A DNA stretch of 64,000 nt from Massilia sp. KIM (GTDB lineage: Bacteria > Pseudomonadota > Gammaproteobacteria > Burkholderiales > Burkholderiaceae_D): positions 2,728,001-2,792,000 of the forward strand of contig NZ_MVAD01000001.1 of NCBI RefSeq assembly GCF_002007115.1, written 5' to 3'. The translations under genes were made by a program, and so were the position numbers. Positions 60,542-64,000 of this stretch are shown here, in pieces; positions within the stretch are counted from its first letter, which is position 1, and every line of letters begins with the position of its first letter. The notes under the pieces are model-generated. The model did not search any database. It was not told the DNA's origin and saw nothing but the letters and a program-made list of their open reading frames with translations.

Positions 60542-61150
60542 ATGTCCCAGCTTTCTCCGCACAACCGAGGCCCCCAGCTCTCCCCGCTGAACAACCTGAT
60601 TTTCGCCAGCCGCTGGCTGCAGTTGCCCCTCTACCTGGGTCTGATCCTGGCGCAATGCGTCTACGTGTTCCATTTCTGGGTCGAACTGGTCGACCTGATC
60701 GGCGCCGCCATGGGCAACGCCGCTTCGCTCCAGCACATCCTGGACGCCGTCAGCGTGCCGGGCGGCACCCGCCCGACCAAGCTGACCGAAGTCACCATCA
60801 TGCTGGTCGTGCTCGGCCTGATCGACGTGGTCATGATCTCGAACCTGCTGATCATGGTCATCGTGGGCGGCTACGAGACCTTCGTCTCGCGCATGCACCT
60901 GGAGAACCATCCGGACCAGCCCGAGTGGCTGTCGCACGTGAACGCCTCGGTGCTCAAGACCAAGCTGGCGATGGCGATCATCGGCATCTCCTCGATCCAC
61001 CTGCTGAAAACCTTCATCAACGCCTCGGCCTATGACGAGAAGACGCTGATGTACCAGACGATCATCCACTGCGCCTTCCTGCTGTCGGCGCTGGCGATCT
61101 CGTACACCGACCGCATCACCACGCTCACGCACCACCAGCCAAAGCATTAA
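60542..61150 (+). CDS. TIGR00645/UPF0114 family membrane protein (YqhA-like)
   Basis: A 202-residue integral membrane protein with about four helices. Family signatures are [36 protein letters not shown] and [14 protein letters not shown]. No biochemical role is established for the family. It starts a + strand run that continues with fumarase 30 bp downstream, and both could share a transcript. Confidence 0.92.
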   Translation: MSQLSPHNRGPQLSPLNNLIFASRWLQLPLYLGLILAQCVYVFHFWVELVDLIGAAMGNAASLQHILDAVSVPGGTRPTKLTEVTIMLVVLGLIDVVMISNLLIMVIVGGYETFVSRMHLENHPDQPEWLSHVNASVLKTKLAMAIIGISSIHLLKTFINASAYDEKTLMYQTIIHCAFLLSALAISYTDRITTLTHHQPKH

Positions 61151-61180
61151 TACAAACCCTCGTACTCCAAGAGAACCCAC

Positions 61181-62716
61181 ATGGCAACCGTCATCAAACA
61201 GGAAGACCTGATCGAATCCGTCGCCGCCGCGCTCCAGTACATCAGCTACTACCACCCGGCCGACTACATCCAGCACCTGGCACGCGCCTATGAAGCCGAG
61301 CAGAGCCCGGCCGCCAAGGACGCGATCGCCCAGATCCTGACCAACTCGCGCATGTGCGCCGAAGGCAAGCGTCCGATCTGCCAGGACACCGGCATCGTCA
61401 ACGTGTTCCTGAAGATCGGCATGAACGTGCGCTTCGAAGGCTTCACCGGTTCGGTGACCGACGCCGTCAACGAAGGCGTGCGCCGCGCCTACAACTTCGC
61501 CGACAACAAGCTGCGCGCGTCCATCGTGGCCGACCCGCACTTCGAGCGCAAGAACACCAAGGACAACACCCCGGCCGTGGTCCACATGGAGCTGGTCGAG
61601 GGCGACACCGTCGACGTCAAGCTGGCGGCCAAGGGCGGCGGTTCGGAGAACAAGACCAAGTTCGTCATGCTCAACCCCTCCGACTCGCTGGTCGACTGGG
61701 TGATCAAGACAGTGCCCCTGATGGGCGCCGGCTGGTGCCCGCCGGGCATGCTCGGCATCGGCATCGGCGGCACCGCCGAGAAGGCGATGCTGATGGCGAA
61801 AGAGTCGCTGATGGAAGACATCGACATGTACGAGCTCAAGCAGCGCGGCCCGCAGAACAAGCTGGAAGAGCTGCGCATCGAACTGTGCGACAAGATCAAC
61901 GCGCTGGGCATCGGCGCCCAGGGCCTGGGCGGCCTGACCACGGTGCTGGACGTGAAGATCAACATGTACCCGACCCACGCGGCCTCCAAGCCGGTGGCGA
62001 TGATCCCGAACTGCGCCGCCACGCGTCACGCCCACTTCGTGCTGGACGGCTCGGGCCCGGCCTACATCGAACCGCCGGCGCTGTCGACCTGGCCGGAAGT
62101 GCACTGGACCCCGGACACCGAGAAGTCCAAGCGCGTCGACCTGAACACCCTGACCCGCGAGGAAGTCGCGTCCTGGAAGCCGGGCCAGACCCTGCTCCTG
62201 AACGGCAAGATGCTGACCGGCCGCGACGCCGCCCACAAGCGCATCCAGGACATGCTGGCCAAGGGCGAGCAGCTGCCGGTGGACTTCACCAACCGCGTGA
62301 TCTACTACGTCGGCCCGGTCGATCCGGTGCGCGACGAAGTGGTGGGCCCGGCCGGCCCGACCACCGCGACCCGCATGGACAAGTTCACCGACATGATGCT
62401 CGAGAAGACCGGCCTGATCGCGATGATCGGCAAGGCCGAGCGCGGCCCTGCTGCCATCGAGTCGATCCAGAAGCACCAGTCGGCCTACCTGATGGCGGTC
62501 GGCGGCTCGGCCTACCTGGTGTCGAAGGCGATCAAGTCGGCCAAGGTAGTCGGCTTCCAGGACCTGGGCATGGAAGCGATCTACGAGTTCGAAGTCACCG
62601 ACATGCCGGTGACCGTGGCCGTCGATTCGACCGGCACCTCGGTGCACATCACCGGTCCGAAGGAGTGGGCCGCCAAGATCGAGTCGCTGAAAGGCATCCC
62701 GGTCACCACCGCCTGA
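61181..62716 (+). CDS. fumA: class I fumarate hydratase
   Basis: A 511-residue oxygen-sensitive Fe-S fumarase interconverting fumarate and malate. The three cluster cysteines are in RPICQDTGIV, GWCPPGMLG and NCAATRHAHF. The C-terminal beta domain is fused in the same chain (AYLMAVGGSAYLVSKAI), as in the single-polypeptide FumA/B form. An AAGAGAAC leader precedes the ATG. A perfect hairpin lies between it and murI. Confidence 0.95.
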   Translation: MATVIKQEDLIESVAAALQYISYYHPADYIQHLARAYEAEQSPAAKDAIAQILTNSRMCAEGKRPICQDTGIVNVFLKIGMNVRFEGFTGSVTDAVNEGVRRAYNFADNKLRASIVADPHFERKNTKDNTPAVVHMELVEGDTVDVKLAAKGGGSENKTKFVMLNPSDSLVDWVIKTVPLMGAGWCPPGMLGIGIGGTAEKAMLMAKESLMEDIDMYELKQRGPQNKLEELRIELCDKINALGIGAQGLGGLTTVLDVKINMYPTHAASKPVAMIPNCAATRHAHFVLDGSGPAYIEPPALSTWPEVHWTPDTEKSKRVDLNTLTREEVASWKPGQTLLLNGKMLTGRDAAHKRIQDMLAKGEQLPVDFTNRVIYYVGPVDPVRDEVVGPAGPTTATRMDKFTDMMLEKTGLIAMIGKAERGPAAIESIQKHQSAYLMAVGGSAYLVSKAIKSAKVVGFQDLGMEAIYEFEVTDMPVTVAVDSTGTSVHITGPKEWAAKIESLKGIPVTTA

Positions 62717-62722
62717 CGCCAA

Positions 62723-62758
62723 GCGGACGGGCTCGCCCGAACGGGCCCGCCCGTCCGC
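62723..62758 (+). terminator. GC-rich hairpin between fumA and murI
   Basis: GCGGACGGGC (62723-62732) and GCCCGTCCGC (62749-62758) make a perfect 10-bp stem eight bases after the fumA stop. No T-tract follows, so termination may be partial or it may protect the fumA message. Confidence 0.5.
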
Positions 62759-62782
62759 GCCACGCATTCCTTCACGGCCGCC

Positions 62783-63652
62783 ATGACGCACCCTACTCCG
62801 CCCAACGACGCCCCGGTCGGCATCTTCGACTCGGGCGTCGGCGGCCTCTCGGTGCTGCGCCACATCGGGGCGCAGTTGCCGCACGAACACCTGCTGTATT
62901 TTGCCGATTCCGGCTTCGCCCCCTACGGCGACAAGCCGGAATCGGTCGTGGTCGAGCGCGTGCTGTCCATCGCGGCCTATCTCGCCACCCATGGCGTGAA
63001 GGCGCTGGTGGTCGCCTGTAACACCGCCACCGTAGCGGCGGTGCGCACCCTGCGCGCGCGCTATCCCGACATGCCCATCGTCGGCGTCGAGCCCGGCCTC
63101 AAGCCGGCCGCCGCTGCCACCCGCAACGGCAAGGTCGGCGTGCTGGCCACCGAGCGCACCCTGCGCGGCGCCAAGTTCCTCGACCTGCGCGACCAGATCC
63201 ACGAAGCCACCGGCGCCGAGTTCCTGCTCCAGCCCTGCGTGGGCCTGGCCGACCAGATCGAATTCGGCGAGCTCGATTCGCAGGAGACGGCAAGGATGCT
63301 GGAGCGCTTCATCCACCCCTTGCTCGAGGCCGGGGCCGATACCCTGGTGCTGGGCTGCACCCACTATCCGCTGGTGCAGGCCTCGATCGAGCGCGTGCTG
63401 GCGCAGGCCGGCAAGCCGGATGTCTGCCTGATCGACACCGGCGACGCGGTGGCGCGCCAGCTGGCGCGTTTGCTGGAAACGGGTGGCCTGCTGCGCGAGG
63501 GCGGCGGCGCGCCCGCCAGCCTCACCGGTTTCACCAGCGCCAGCAGCACCGCGCTGCGCGCGGCCTTCACCAGCCTGATCGGCGTCGATCCGCCAGTGCA
63601 CGAGGTCGAGATCGCATTCCCGGCCGGCTACGAGAAAAGCGCGCGCATTTAA
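62783..63652 (+). CDS. murI: glutamate racemase
   Basis: A 289-residue cofactor-independent racemase giving D-glutamate for peptidoglycan. It has GIFDSGVGGLSVL near the start, and both catalytic cysteines in VVACNTATVAAV and LGCTHYPLV. The ATG at 62783 lies 66 bp after the fumA stop. Start and length match the family. Confidence 0.95.
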   Translation: MTHPTPPNDAPVGIFDSGVGGLSVLRHIGAQLPHEHLLYFADSGFAPYGDKPESVVVERVLSIAAYLATHGVKALVVACNTATVAAVRTLRARYPDMPIVGVEPGLKPAAAATRNGKVGVLATERTLRGAKFLDLRDQIHEATGAEFLLQPCVGLADQIEFGELDSQETARMLERFIHPLLEAGADTLVLGCTHYPLVQASIERVLAQAGKPDVCLIDTGDAVARQLARLLETGGLLREGGGAPASLTGFTSASSTALRAAFTSLIGVDPPVHEVEIAFPAGYEKSARI

Positions 63653-63654
63653 AT

Positions 63655-63683
63655 TTGCCAGTTTGCCGAGGAGTTTGTATAAT
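63655..63683 (+). promoter_or_regulatory. sigma-70 promoter of tRNA-His
   Basis: TTGCCA (63655-63660), 17 bp, TATAAT (63678-63683): a near-consensus promoter immediately after murI and 44 bp before the tRNA. Confidence 0.8.
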
Positions 63684-63727
63684 CTCGTTCTGTCTCGGCA
63701 ACAGCGAGACAAAGAAGCAAGTCAGTG

Positions 63728-63803
63728 GTGGCTGTAGCTCAGTTGGTAGAGTCCAGGATTGTGATTCCTGTTGTCGTGGGTTCGAGTCCCATCAGCCACC
63801 CCA
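63728..63803 (+). tRNA. tRNA-His (GTG anticodon)
   Basis: GTGGCTG acceptor pairs with CAGCCAC at the 3' end; the anticodon loop ATTGTGATT gives GTG. The base before the 5' end is G (63727), the required G-1 opposite the C discriminator at 63800. CCA is encoded (63801-63803). Confidence 0.96.
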
Positions 63804-63818
63804 AGAATTCATCTGTAA

Positions 63819-63863
63819 AACAACGGGTTACTAGCGAAGTTGCTGTAACCCGTTGTTGTTTTT
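63819..63863 (+). terminator. intrinsic terminator after tRNA-His
   Basis: AACAACGGGTTAC (63819-63831) and GTAACCCGTTGTT (63845-63857) form a perfect 13-bp stem followed by GTTTTT. In the remaining 137 bp to the window end I see no gene. Confidence 0.88.
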
Positions 63864-64000
63864 GGAGATGCATTCCGTTTTGGAAGATCTGCTGATCCTA
63901 GTGAGAGTCGACGCATAGCCCATATGCTTCCCGGCTCCGCAGCTAATATTGCAACTATTCTTCACCCCAAAGCGGTATTCCGGAGCCGAGCTGTTTTAGA

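Noticed and set aside
60485..63712. Long open frame antisense to fumarase, TIGR00645 and murI genes
   Set aside because: It crosses three well-supported genes and intergenic gaps, and its sequence is low-complexity. The same holds for similar antisense frames at 54981-57707, 15499-18270 and 1189-3384.

Overview
The window looks like a chromosomal segment of a high-GC betaproteobacterium, most likely Oxalobacteraceae of the Massilia/Telluria type. This rests on overall protein character and codon use: a Burkholderiales-type trimeric porin, TorF-family porin, TIGR00645 protein, class I fumarase, LPS heptose genes, and REP-like 'GTCATYCCGGCG' palindromes. No rRNA, phage or intact insertion sequence was seen. 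The genus is an inference.

Layout. 1-11,000 (minus strand): an oxidative, non-phosphorylating L-arabinose (Weimberg-type) locus. It holds a GH51 arabinofuranosidase (cut by the window edge), a GH97 glycosidase, a sugar 1-dehydrogenase, a 2-oxoglutarate semialdehyde dehydrogenase, an AraD1-type dehydratase, a pentonate dehydratase, an SMP-30 lactonase and an aldose epimerase. Together they would free arabinose and oxidise it to 2-oxoglutarate. Its two transcription units share an upstream sequence module. 11,400-22,000: general porin, chemoreceptor plus CheW, GNAT acetyltransferase, hybrid histidine kinase, M28 peptidase, a small monooxygenase and a second histidine kinase. 21,660-30,560: a kdp potassium-uptake locus (micropeptide-kdpF-A-B-C-D-E) with 11-bp-spaced KdpE-like repeats, also found before the neighbouring torF porin gene. 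30,700-34,460: LPS heptose genes (hldD, waaF) and an ABC-F ATPase. 34,680-40,750: DUF2946 protein plus TonB receptor, DsbA-like isomerase, divergent LysR/SDR pair, heme O synthase.

41,217-47,592: a complete carotenoid cluster crtE-X-Y-I-B with convergent crtZ, predicting zeaxanthin and its glucosides. Gene order and orientation match the classical Pantoea/Erwinia cluster. 47,700-54,830: accessory-looking genes: a DUF2141 protein, an antiporter/KfrA-like/haloacetate-dehalogenase-like operon, two VOC proteins, a UBP zinc finger, and a lower-GC HNH nuclease gene beside tRNA-Ser. 55,017-57,698: a multidomain protein joining a NodB polysaccharide deacetylase, a caspase-like domain with an EF-hand-like loop, and TPRs. 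It is followed by a tandem REP-bearing repeat array. 58,339-63,803: core metabolism (acs, TIGR00645 membrane protein, fumarase, murI) and tRNA-His.

The most unusual items are the deacetylase-caspase-TPR fusion, the extra micropeptide gene coupled to kdpF, the matching KdpE-like repeats before kdp and torF, and the shared regulatory module of the arabinose locus. All calls were made by reading the sequence; no database search was run.
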